DNA of 64,000 nucleotides, taken from the NCBI RefSeq assembly GCF_032118995.1, contig NC_092649.1:27649927-27713926 (forward strand), in the 5' to 3' direction. The notes under the pieces are model-generated. The model saw only the letters and a program-made list of their open reading frames with translations. It had not been told where the DNA came from and did not search any database. A program made the translations under genes and the position numbers. Positions 55,201-62,836 of this stretch are shown here, in pieces. The stretch is from Asterias amurensis. Taxonomy: Eukaryota; Echinodermata; Asteroidea; Forcipulatida; Asteriidae. Positions within the stretch are counted from its first letter, which is position 1. Every line of letters starts with the position of its first letter.

Positions 55201-58200
55201 TTGTGAAATTCTTTCCTTTTTCTTTTTAATTTCATCTTGTGACAGCCCAGACTTGGAGTGTCTGCAACACTCATTGCCGCTTGTGCCGTCAGCATAACTT
55301 AGAATAATAAGCCAGCATGACTGTGCAATATATTATTCATATAGGTCTAAATCCCAAATTATTTAGTTCACTTGCAGAATCACTTGTTGACAACATACCT
55401 ATTGACCCAATAACATAGTTCCCGTTGATTTGGACTGAAAGCCACCCGTCAGACCGCACTTCTTGTTCTGACTTTGTGCATTTTTGAGACCTACTTTTCA
55501 AATGTCATTAGTCTCAATGTGTACAAACACTAAAAGGCTGCTTTATTAAAGTGTACTTACATGTAGTCAGGCAGGATTTGGTCTTTGGACAATAAAATAA
55601 GAACACTTTATCCAGTACACACGATGTAGGTTCCATTCAAATTTTTCTAAGCGATTTAAGCCTAAATTTTCCAAGGGCAAGACTATTTTATTATTTTTTA
55701 AGAATCAAATTTTTGCACACGAAGGAAGAATCACATGCCTGCCTATTTGATTAATAACTCATATTAATAAATATAAACAAGTTTGAGTACTACATTAGCA
55801 AACCCCCTACAAATGCCTCCCACTCCCCAGAGGATCCCCTACTCCACTAATAATCATAATACTACTTGGTTCTTATACAGCGCTTTATCACACACCTAGG
55901 GGCATATCAGAGTGCTTAGTATTTTTTTTAAAGTAATGTATGTGGAGCTATGATTTTGAAGTATGAAACCTATTCCTTAAAGGTAGTTGACACTATTGAT
56001 CATTAGGGTGACAAGGGTGTTTTTCTGTTATTATATCTCGCAACTTCGACGACCAAATGAGCTCAAATTTTGTTGAGATACACCAAGTGAGAAGACTGGT
56101 CTTTGACAATTACCAAAGGTGTCCAGTGTCTTTAATAGCACCATGTAATGGTTTACAAGGTGCTGTGATGCAATATGCTACCAATCAGGCCAGGCCAGGC
56201 CAGGAGTGGATTTCAAAAAGAGTTAGGACTAGTCTTATCTCGAGTTAGGACCAGTTACTCGTCCTAACTTAGGACTATCCATGCAATTTGTATATCTCCT
56301 AGGACTAGTCCTAAGTTAGGACTAGTCCTAACTCTTTGTGAAATCGACCCCTGGAACACTTAGGTTAACCCCTTCTCTTTAAGATAAGTGCATTGGGTTC
56401 TTTGAAATGCATTACACAACACATGAAGCAGAGCCCCAGTTACTACTAAGTTATGTTAATAATTTGTATTCTGAAAAATGTAATAAAAGTTTGCCTTCTA
56501 CATCAGTACGACACTTGCCTTCCACTCCCACACACCCCCACCACCTCCTCACTAAACAGAGCCCTAGTTACCACTAACGACATCTCTCTAAAACAATGAT
56601 TGAAGATGTCAATAATTGTGATCTAAGACAGGTGTCCTAGTGAGTCATCTGATGAAAGCCCTACACATCATTGCTGCCTAAAAATGTGAGCAAACGAAAC
56701 AATGGCTCTCAAAGTATACAATAATGACAAGGAATTATACTGACAAGACACTGGTGTACGGGTGAGGAAAGAATGAGAGAGAAGAAAACAGCAGACTCAT
56801 TGTCCTGACAGAAGATGAGTCACGCTAATGTAGATGGTCGTCTGACATGAATGACATGGGTTTGGGGACATTAAAGTAACATTATTTGATGTCCGAGATC
56901 GATTGTGGCATGCAGAGGACTTATTGAATGACATGGGTTTTGGGACATTTAAGTGAAAGTTGTCTGATGTCCGTGATCGATCTGAACATGAAAAGGACTT
57001 TTGACACATTGGTATGGATTGAACTCTGGTTAGTCTTTGTATAAAGATTCAGTTTCTACATGAATAATTAAAGACAAATTGACGACAGGAATGGGAGAGG
57101 TTTTTCCCCCTAATGAATCATGAACAACACCTTGAGACACCTTTACGTAAAAATGCTTTAAAAATCTTGGAATCCACTGTTTGTACAATGATGGCTTGCT
57201 TTTGCCTTTAAACGGATCTTATAAACAAAAAATTGTGTCACTGTCCACAATTACCCCAAATAAACTAGTCAAAACAACTGACTAAAAACAGCTCAGAACG
57301 ATCAACTTTAAACCCCCTAAATAATTGAGTTGTAATAAAAAAAAAGTATAGTATACTCATTTGGCAAAGGTAAACACAAAGCTTACAAAAACAACATGGT
57401 ACAATGTCAGGCCTGTATGCTTTGTGTTTGAAAGGGCAAGGGCACCAAGGCGTTTTCTCCTTGGTAAAGGGCACCAAACAAATGTGAGGAAATTGTAAAT
57501 TTTTAGTGGAGCATTTCAAGGGCACCAAGGCAATGATCTTGGGGCATAGAGGCAATCGCCCTCGTTCCCTCCGTGTGAAGCACCAATGTGCACAACGTAC
57601 CCAACATTATTAAACAATGCAGTAACATCGCTGCTGGGCGTTGCCATGGAGATTGAGAACGGAACATTTTGCCTTTTGTTTGAACATGACTCACTGTCTG
57701 TTTACGGCTCCCAAGGTTAGTCCTGGTAATGACTGTCTAGGTCTACCCAGATATTAAAACATCCTAGAGAGTGGGTTAATTCAGAGGTGAGTAATTTGGG
57801 TTAATTGTAAACACTACCACTGGACCAGCACCATTTCCTAGGCCGCACCGGAGCATGCTTTAGAGTAATTATGTTTGTTTGCGATAACTGAGCGCAGATT
57901 CTTTTGTGCAATACACACAATGGTTTTCATGAGCAACTTCTGTCTTCTTCAATTTTTTTTATGTTTTTTTTTTTTTTTTTTTACGGTTGATTAGCTGTGG
58001 TACAACTCAGCTGTGCGTAGAAATTTCCAAGCCAGAAAAAATGCTTTTCTTTGTCCACATTTTAAGCCTTAATGGTATTTTTATAAAAATAAAAAAGGGA
58101 AACTTTATGTGGCCAAACAGAATTTTATGCTGACCATGGCGAATTGGGGTCAAAGTACTTGATAGAGATAAAAATAGACAGTACCATGGCTGCATCTAGT

Positions 58201-61149
58201 GCGGCAGTTCAAGGTTATATGAAGTAGGATATTTTCAATCAAATGCAAATTAACGTTCAGAACACTGTACAAGATCGGAAGCTAAAGCATCTGTTTTTTG
58301 CAAGCACTTGAATGAGGAAATGTTCGTTGAAGGACCAGCTGCTTTTTTGTTCTTGTCTGAGTGTTTTTTATTTGTAAACTCTCATAAATATTGAAGAATC
58401 TCAAGGACAGGCATCCTCAAAACATCCTTAGATGAAAATTAGTTTGTATTTTTAATGTCACATCGTAACGCTCACAAAATTCAGTTTAAAGATTTAATTT
58501 GACTTATACTTTCACAAAAACAATGACTAAATCTGTTCAGATTGTTGGTTTCCGATAGTAAGCGTTTAATATTCAAAGATTTCAGAGACAGCATCCAACC
58601 GTGTATGCAATAAAGCCATAGAAGGAAAAAACGGAGAGCGCGTAGTGCGACAAATTGCGTGCGATTTTGTTGTGAGATCATTTTAATAGACGTGCATACG
58701 CCATTTGTAAAATTAGCATTATACGTGACTTTTTTTCAAAACACATCTGTCAGTTATAATATTTTGCCATACAGTAGATGTCATTTACATTGACAAATAA
58801 TAACACCTAGAAATGTTGCGTTGCCATTTTGGCATACACACATGTCACGTAACGATAATTTCACCATACACGCATGTCACGATAAGCTGCCTCCACAGAC
58901 GACACACGGGGCGGTACCTAGTCAATGGTGCTGAGCCTAAACGGGGGGTGTAAAACGGGGCAAGGCTGGCCCCCTAAAGAGAGTCACGGGTAAGGACAGA
59001 GACATGCCTGCCAAAGTTGTTGGTACGACTTGAGCGGCGGGCTGTACAGTCCACTGGAGGGCAGCGGCAGGCTCTGCGGAGGTGGATAGCTATTAATTCT
59101 ACGGACAACCTGCGAAGGACACAAAGTCTGAGGATATATATATTTTTGGGGGAAATTACACACATGTGAAAAATGCAACCAGAATCTGATGAGAAAATCC
59201 AGGAGAGAGAATAGCCACAAATATTTCAATTAAAATATTTTGGTTTATATATATTAACTATTTTCCCTCAATCCTCTATGTTATATTTTAGTGACGTTAT
59301 ATCTTGAGAAGAGGAGTATGAAATAAATGTTTGATTTGAATTTGAATTCAATTGCTGGTGATAATAACAAATTTGAAGTCATCAATCCACAACATGTGAG
59401 CTGTTGGTACGATATTTGACAGCCTACATTGTTAAGAGAGAACACAATCCAGACATGCAACTTTCTAATTGTATGCTGAAATATCAAAGCAGTGAATGTC
59501 ATTTGTGCAATGTAAACAGCATCACACTTTTTGTAAAGTGGATGTCAGGGCGGGCGGCTGAAAACTTCACACCCTTTTTGCTTTAAAAGGATAACATTGA
59601 GTGTGTTGACCGTAAAGAGTAAGGAATTTTATGTATATGGCGTCAAGAAAAGACAACAAACATAAGGCATTATGGTGACCTATTTCATGGTTGAGTATAA
59701 CACTGTATCCATACCATGGAAGTTTTTTTAAAGAGCCCATCCTACATACCTTTGTATTCAAATAACCATTGTCACTTGCATACCATACTAATAGGCATTC
59801 ATGCGTTGAATATTAAGCAGTGAAAATTTCCTTCGTATAGCAGAGCAAAATGTTACACAAAATGTTTAAATTGCTCCTCAAAAATTAGGATTTGCAACTC
59901 AATAGTGTGCTGAACAAAATCACTGCCTGTTAAGCTATTTAGACAACTCACAATATATAAATACAGTACATATTTGGGACATGCATGTAACCTAGACCAC
60001 TGAAGCTCCAAAACCCTACGATGCACATGACCTCCAGGGTGACAATGTACAATTCCTTCCCAGACAAGCAATCCTGTCACTTACATGTAGGTAAAAAAGT
60101 GAACCCTGAAATCTGCGAACACTGCATGAGTCACCTACCATGTCCCCGATGCGTAAATTTTTCCGCAAGAAAAACTTGTTCATGAATGCTTTGGAGGCGT
60201 GCTGGAACACCCCCTTCTAATAACTTTAGACAGAAAGGGGGTACTGAGCAGATCGTCTTACGTGTACGAATGCAGTGAAAACAGTTGATTCATATACTCA
60301 CCTGAGCAGGGCACAAAGTCGAGCGTGATGGTTCCATGAGGAACATGGTGGAGGGGGAACCAGTACTGTTTCTTCCCACTGACCCGCCGCTTCGCAATGT
60401 GCAGTTACTTCACCCAAAGGCCTTTTTGATTGCGAGTCCTAAGCTACACTTATTGGTCATACTTTTGGGCGTTTACTGATCCTAATTAAAGCATTGCGTG
60501 ATAATGGGTGATGGAAGGCTTAAAAGATATCCCTTCATTCATGCACACATGTTTATATGCATGTATCATCCAGTACACCGAGCCAAGAACTTCAAGAGAA
60601 ATTCTCGTGAAAAAAAAACAACATTATACTTTTGCTCTATATAACTCTATTTTTTCATTTTTTAAATTGCGTGAAGGTCTAAGTTAAAAATTCCTTACAT
60701 TCAGCAAACTCTTTGATCCGACTGGTGTCAAAGCACCTACAAACTAAAATTCATCATTTATTCATTGTGCTCTTCATGTACCACAGAACTAAAAACAAAA
60801 CACTGCGTATTTAGTGTACAAGAATCTAAAAGTAAAATCAACACAAGAGAGAAAAACTTAGGAAAGAAAAGAAAGACTCACCACTACAGATAATCGTATC
60901 AGTCTATGAAATGAAGAATACTTCGTCTTATTACAAACCACAACACTAACAACAGAAAGAAAGCATGCTTACCTGGCCCTGGGGCTGTATCTGAAACTGC
61001 TGCTGTTGCTGTTGCTGCGGTGTTGGTGCTTGCTGTTGTTGCTGTGACGGCTGCTGCTGTTGATATTGAGGGGTCTGTCCGGAAGGGAACTGCTGGGGCT
61101 GCTGAAACTGCTGCTGATTGAAACTCTGTTGGGCAGGCACCTGTGCATA
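30207..61149 (-). CDS. WNK: WNK (with-no-lysine) kinase, C-terminal part; kinase domain outside window
   Basis: Read from high to low coordinates, exons are 61149-60973, possibly 59109-59008, then 47664-47476, 41383-41240, 40353-40116, 38277-37963, 37255-34754, 32925-32849 and 31245-30207 (TAG). WNK kinases respond to chloride and osmotic stress and activate OSR1/SPAK, which bind RFxV peptides. This protein has three: RFQV (35591-35602), RFTV (35327-35338) and RFQV (35162-35173). The exon at 40116-40353 plus the start of 37963-38277 form a second PF2/CCT-like domain (KLNFISVDEDYIV...DDIVEGL, then FIEQLEKICTEAKK). Other parts are Q-rich or S/T/P-rich, and a short coiled coil (HKDEQSQLLQKQQEELKQF) follows near 31200. 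No kinase motif is encoded here, so that domain lies above 64,000. Two oddities: conserved PF2 residues lie in three frames, and the phases at 47476 and 41383 disagree. Confidence 0.85.
31741..31930. repeat. Minisatellite, about 21-bp unit
   Basis: About nine imperfect units of GGTAGTGGAGTAAAGGA-xxAG. They expand from a single-copy flank that already carries TAAAGGACTAGGGTGGTGG. Confidence 0.85.
32286..32455. repeat. AT-rich tandem repeat, about 15-bp unit
   Basis: Units of AAATACAATACATTC, best preserved between 32370 and 32455 and decaying leftward. Confidence 0.75.
32849..32925 (-). CDS. WNK: WNK small internal exon
   Basis: 77 bp, phase 0 in and 2 out, acceptor CATACTTCATAG, donor CAAAG|GTAGAA. 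It encodes NQLFGPMSFNFGDSDDRPEL and KEMLQ. It is needed to link the long exon (phase 0) to the terminal exon (phase 2). Confidence 0.8.
33152..33530. mobile_element. Foldback MITE with TAAGCCTTGGTGACTAG ends
   Basis: Ends TAAGCCTTGGTGACTAGTGG and CCACTAGTCATCCAGGCTTA are near reverse complements. Subterminal AGTCGCAACT words recur in both orientations, as in hAT-type elements. No clear target duplication. Confidence 0.65.
34281..34633. mobile_element. TTAA-flanked MITE (AGGAACATTACA ends)
   Basis: Left AGGAACATTACAGAATTGG, right GTATGTAATATTCCT, with TTAA at 34277-34280 and 34634-34637. About 120 bp downstream of the long WNK exon donor. Confidence 0.7.
34754..37255 (-). CDS. WNK: WNK long exon with three RFxV motifs
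   Basis: 2502 bp, 834 codons, phase 0 at both ends, acceptor CTTTGTTCAG, donor ATGCAG|GTAAGA. An N-terminal Q-rich half includes a polyQ run near 36355-36385 (CAA-rich). The second half is S/T/P-rich with RFQV, RFTV and RFQV spaced over about 440 bp. Fully open, so base quality here looks good. Confidence 0.9.
37256..37962. other. WNK: WNK intron
   Basis: 707 bp. A SINE-tail-like TTGTAAAGCGCTTAGAGAAT with AT-rich end lies at 37853-37920. Nothing else recognised. Confidence 0.5.
37963..38277 (-). CDS. WNK: WNK exon completing the PF2-like domain
   Basis: 105 codons, phase 0, acceptor TTTGTTTTCAG, donor CCCCAG|GTATTT. It starts LTKDLMPAQYTGIFIEQLEK, which lines up with the last helix of WNK PF2-type domains, and continues into an A/S/T-rich linker. 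Confidence 0.85.
38714..40012. mobile_element. Non-autonomous Tigger/pogo-like element, 1.3 kb, inside a SINE
   Basis: Terminal inverted repeats CAGTCGACTCCCGTTATAAC and GTAATAACGGAGTCGACTG, flanked by TA on each side (38712-38713, 40013-40014), the pattern of pogo/Tigger elements of the Tc1/mariner group. No transposase frame is present. The interior has repeats of TAGAGTCTTGxTTTTCATTG and GATGGTTCATTGC near 39145, 39300 and 39390. Its flanks are the two parts of one SINE family 1 copy. Confidence 0.85.
40013..40085 (+). mobile_element. SINE family 1, 3' end split off by the Tigger-like element
   Basis: TTAAAGCGCCTTGAGAGTCAC, then GGATATGCGCGACATATAAG and TATTATT. The matching upstream part (CCCACACA...TTGCAGGAAAATACTG) ends at 38711. 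Confidence 0.8.
40116..40353 (-). CDS. WNK: WNK exon with PF2-like domain; conserved residues in three frames
   Basis: 238 bp, acceptor TAATCAACAG, donor GGACTG|GTATGT. The open frame reads a basic stretch, then KLNFISVDEDYIV, a 23-residue segment without family resemblance (SAPLRR...CGQRQS), then DDIVEGL. Over that segment the family residues appear in the other two frames: ECSFETYRRA first, then VQFQFSVDNDNP. Three single-base losses (near 40207, 40168 and 40138) would explain this; together they restore the frame. Real divergence or assembly error cannot be separated here. Confidence 0.8.
41240..41383 (-). CDS. WNK: WNK S/T-rich exon
   Basis: 144 bp, acceptor TTTGTTTCCAACAG, donor GGACAA|GTACGT. 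The frame joining to the next exon (AA+C = Asn) reads LTTSTLAKIPRLPKDEITGS and SSTTSMSASTIT. It needs two bases from an upstream exon, but the known upstream exon ends in phase 0. Confidence 0.65.
41440..41670. mobile_element. Foldback element with AAAGGCCCTGTCACAC ends
   Basis: Left AAAGGCCCTGTCACACAGG, right CAAGTGACATGGCCCTT. A 23-bp direct repeat (CTTGGAGATTGCCTGAAACT) lies near 41595-41640. Confidence 0.55.
41721..41883. mobile_element. Foldback repeat of the GCTTAAGCA family
   Basis: Left GGGCCCAATTTCATGGAGCT, right GCTAAAGCAGCTCTTGAGCC. One of the best kept copies. Confidence 0.7.
43089..43243. mobile_element. Foldback MITE of the ACTAGTCCTAAGTTAGG family
   Basis: Begins CCAGGGGTGGATTTCACAAA, ends TTTGTGAAATCGACCCCTGG, which are near reverse complements. 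About 90% like 56200-56354 by eye. Confidence 0.85.
44379..44706. mobile_element. TTAA-flanked foldback MITE (AGGGTCACAAAACAC ends)
   Basis: Flanked by TTAA at 44375-44378 and 44707-44710. Left AAAACACAATGTCCACAG, right CTGTGGACATCGTGTTTTGT; CTCATTTCTCAAAAACTAC also recurs inverted. Half-copies are at 43625-43860 and 52085-52265. Confidence 0.8.
44711..45121. mobile_element. Probable TTAA element abutting the previous one
   Basis: Starts AGGCATAAGCATACTTTGGG directly after the TTAA at 44707-44710 and ends CATACCCATTCTCT before TTAA at 45122-45125. Ends are only loosely complementary. Confidence 0.4.
45659..45810 (+). repeat. GGGCACCAAGGC interspersed repeat
   Basis: Good copy: TATGCTTCGTTTTTAAAAGG, GGCAAGGGCACCAAGGCATT, GAGGAAATTGTAAGTTTCTA and GGGGCATGGAGGCAATTGCC. 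The - strand keeps an open frame similar to those in copies 57411-57560 and 62690-62836. Confidence 0.75.
46655..46760 (-). mobile_element. SINE family 2, antisense partial copy
   Basis: Reverse complement has GGGCTCAAACCCCACCCGAG (B-box region) and GGGAAAGTACTGAGTATACA, matching 14570-14655. Confidence 0.6.
47476..47664 (-). CDS. WNK: WNK Q-rich exon
   Basis: 63 codons, phase 0, acceptor TATTGTTTACAG, donor CCCAAG|GTAAGA. It encodes QQANGQYQQFQIPAGYQQQP, a polyQ run, then SQVQDGQPQSAAEVPK. The first codons resemble the Q-rich exon at 60973-61149. Confidence 0.75.
48929..49280. mobile_element. TTAA element of the AGGCACTGGACAC family, near full length
   Basis: Left AGGCAATGGACACCTTTGG after TTAA (48925-48928), right AATTGCCAATAGTGTCCATTG. 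The right flank no longer shows TTAA. Confidence 0.7.
50646..51052. repeat. Tandem duplication, about 213-bp unit
   Basis: Units near 50646-50848 and 50859-51052 share GATATTGCATAGAAAAACAG / GATGTTGCACAGAAAAACAA, CTATAAC and CAAGGGAATGTACCA. They have diverged, so the event is old. Confidence 0.8.
52600..52786 (-). repeat. GGGCACCAAGGC interspersed repeat, antisense
   Basis: TTGGTGCCCTTGAAATGCTT and TTGGTGCCCTTAAAACTCTC show an internal doubling of the core. Confidence 0.65.
52931..53354. mobile_element. Foldback element with internal 65-bp triplication
   Basis: Left CCGGTACAATGACGTGCTTG and right CAAGTCATTGTACCAG are inverted. The left arm word GCAAGCTTTTGCGTAG recurs inverted in the right arm near 53255. 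The left arm holds three 65-bp copies (52984-53176). A piece of a relative lies at 54371-54464. Confidence 0.8.
53613..54015 (+). mobile_element. SINE family 1, full-length copy with tRNA head
   Basis: A-box region TAGTGGCCGAGCAGTTAAGA and B box GGGTTCAAGTCC give a tRNA-Leu/Ser-like head of about 85 bp. The body follows (ACACTTATCG, GACAGCATATTGCGCCACAA, CATACCTTGCAGGAAATACT) and the end TGCCTTGAGCGTCACTGAAT. This is the reference copy for five others in the window. Confidence 0.8.
55981..56131. mobile_element. TTAA MITE of the AGGCACTGGACAC family, inside a SINE
   Basis: Flanked by TTAA (55977-55980, 56132-56135). Left AGGTAGTTGACACTATTGAT, right ACCAAAGGTGTCCAGTGTCT; 151 bp. Confidence 0.8.
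56200..56354. mobile_element. ACTAGTCCTAAGTTAGG MITE, inside the same SINE
   Basis: Left CCAGGAGTGGATTTCAAAAA, right TTTGTGAAATCGACCCCTGG. Preceded by CAGGCCAGGCCAGG, a short run that may include a target duplication. Confidence 0.85.
56840..57000. repeat. Two-unit tandem repeat, about 84 bp
   Basis: AATGACATGGGTTTxGGGACAT and GATGTCCGxGATCGAT occur twice. Confidence 0.75.
57411..57560 (+). repeat. GGGCACCAAGGC interspersed repeat
   Basis: CTGTATGCTTTGTGTTTGAA, GGGCACCAAGGCGTTTTCTC and GGAGCATTTCAAGGGCACCA. Close to the copy at 45659-45810. Confidence 0.75.
59008..59109 (-). CDS. WNK: Possible WNK exon with GC donor
   Basis: Acceptor TTTGTGTCCTTCGCAG is strong. 34 codons, phase 0 both ends, reading VVRRINSYPPPQSLPLPSSG then LYSPPLKSYQQLWQ. 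It is GC-rich against an AT-rich intron. No GT donor fits; CAG|GCATGT would be a GC-AG intron. Its phases agree with the neighbouring Q-rich exons. Confidence 0.45.
60302..60360 (-). CDS. Possible alternative first exon of WNK
   Basis: A strong donor CTCAG|GTGAGT ends an open phase-0 frame with in-frame stop TGA at 60410-60412 and ATGs at 60344-60346 and 60335-60337 (MFLMEPSRSTLCPAQ). No acceptor of matching phase exists for an internal exon, so if used it is more likely a 5' exon of a kinase-less transcript. Very tentative. Confidence 0.2.
60973..61149 (-). CDS. WNK: WNK Q-rich exon, most upstream in window
   Basis: 59 codons, phase 0 both ends, acceptor TTTTGTTTTCCTCAG, donor GGCCAG|GTAAGC. 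It begins YAQVPAQQSFNQQQFQQPQQ and ends QIQPQGQ. Part of the long Q-rich linker between the kinase and second PF2-like domains. Confidence 0.75.
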
Positions 61150-61335
61150 CTGAGGAAAACAAAACATTTTAAAAGGCATTGCAGCCGACTTTCACTTAAT
61201 GTTAGGAGAAATCCTATCTCGAGTTAGGATGGGTTCAAGAGTCCTAATGTCTACGGTTATGGAACTTAATACGCCTTAAGTCCTAAGATTGATCCTAAGT
61301 AAGGTAGAGTTTTGTGTAATCTACTAATCTACATC

Positions 61336-61655
61336 TGGACACTTTTGGTAATTACTCAAACAATTTTTAGCATATAAAACTTATTTGGTATCGAGCAATG
61401 GGAGAGCTGTTGATAGTATAACACTGTGAGAAATAGCCCCTCTGAAGTAAGAATATTTTGAGAAAGAGGCCTGACGCTTTTCATTACGCATCTGAAAGAA
61501 CACAAATGTGTGCAACAATGGTGTTTTTTCTTTCACTATTGTCTTGCAAGATTGACCAATTGAGCCTAAATTTGAAAAGGTTTGTTATTTTATGCATATA
61601 TGTTGGGATACACCAAGAGAGAAGACTGGTCTTTTGAGGTGTCCAGTGCCTTTAA
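61336..61655. mobile_element. AGGCACTGGACAC-family foldback element
   Basis: Left GGACACTTTTGGTAATTACT, right GGTGTCCAGTGCCTTTAA. The interior carries TTTGTTATTTTATGCATATA and ACACCAAGAGAGAAGACTGG. Confidence 0.7.
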
Positions 61656-62301
61656 AGTTACCCAAACACAACTGTTAACCAGAAACTTTATGTGCCGTGC
61701 TGTGATTTCATCTATTATAAATAACACACAAACAGATCTAATTGGGTCACGTCCCTTATTTGTGACAGCAAGTTATGCCTGTCAAACATTCAACAGATGG
61801 ACAAGCGCTTGCAAAAATATATGCGAAAGTCCATGGAACTTTTTACTAATCTGTTGGATCCACTGATTAGTTGGAACCAAAAATAGAACCAAATACTTAA
61901 TCTCTTCAACGTTTTTCATATATGCATATCAACAAATGTATACCATGTTATGTCAAGTTAAAAGGCACAGCTGTATTAGGTATTTGTTGGGTAGCCTACA
62001 TTGTAAATTAGTACAACTATCCTGGATTTTCTCTTGGACTTTAAAAACATGCAACAGACATTGCTGAATCAAGGAGCAAAAGTCATTGCCGACAAAAAGT
62101 TCAGCTCGGTTCTTACGTGTACTTCCTGCGAATGCTTAGTGCAAACAAATTTTTCTGATGCCACAATTGGAAAACCAGCGCATACCAATTAATGCATCAC
62201 CAAATTTTGCTTTGCATTCAAGTTAACTGGAAGCATGAACCAGGCTTTACGATAAAAATTTTAGGCATAGGTGAAATGATGGTAACTGCACCTTTGGATG
62301 C

Positions 62302-62465
62302 CCCTGGGGCCGATTTCCACAAAGAGACAAGACTAATTTAAGTTATGACCAGTTACTAACCAGTTACCGGTCTTAGTTACGACTAGTCCTATCTCTAAGC
62401 ATTGCCTAGGACTAGTCCTAAGTTAGGAGTAAGAAGTTCCTGAGTTCTGTGAAATCGACCCCTGG
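62302..62465. mobile_element. ACTAGTCCTAAGTTAGG MITE
   Basis: Left CCTGGGGCCGATTTCCACAA, right GTGAAATCGACCCCTGG, with inner CTAGGACTAGTCCTAAGTTA. Confidence 0.8.
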
Positions 62466-62689
62466 AATGATAAATTACAAGGTGCTTCAAGGAACACATA
62501 GCCAGAGCAGTAGAGAAGGGAGGGTTTGATTTGTTTTTGATCTGAGTAAAACAAAATAGCTGGGTTTAGGTTTTGTTCACTGGGTAGACATGTATGGAAA
62601 AAGTCTGAATTCCGATAAATATCTGAAAGTTCTCCTCGTTGTATATCAGTTACACTTGCAGTACTGTCAGTGAATGCTGGCATTCAGGC

Positions 62690-62836
62690 CTGATACTTCA
62701 TAGAGGCACTGAAGGCGGTTGCCTCCATGCCCTTTGCTCATTGCCTTGGTGCCCTTGAATTGCTCTCAGTGTAAATTTACAATTTCCAAAATGCCTTGGT
62801 GCCCTTGCCTTCTCAAAAAGGACGCATACAGGCCTG
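62690..62836 (-). repeat. GGGCACCAAGGC interspersed repeat, antisense
   Basis: CATTGCCTTGGTGCCCTTGA, AATGCCTTGGTGCCCTTGCC and GACGCATACAGGCCTG. Confidence 0.7.

Larger units (their letters stand above)
55850..56440 (-). mobile_element. SINE family 1, antisense, interrupted by two MITEs
   Basis: Pieces at 55850-55980, 56132-56199 and 56355-56440 join into one SINE on the - strand. They match 9700-10010 in order: CAATGCACTTATC, TATTGCATCACAGCACC, TACATGGTGCTA, GCTCCACATACATT, GATATGCCCCTAG. Confidence 0.8.
47665..60972. other. WNK: WNK intron sequence, about 13 kb
   Basis: Repeat-rich: TTAA element 48929-49280, tandem duplication 50646-51052, half MITE 52085-52265, GGGCACCAAGGC copies 52600-52786 and 57411-57560, foldback 52931-53354, SINEs 53613-54015 and 55850-56440, 84-bp repeats 56840-57000. 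Two candidate exons (59008-59109 and 60302-60360) are listed separately. No kinase motif is found. Confidence 0.5.

Noticed and set aside
47665..60972. WNK kinase domain hidden in the large intron
   Set aside because: I looked for HRDLK, DLGLA, GTPEFMAPE and similar motifs in the - strand frames and found none, so the domain must lie beyond 64,000.
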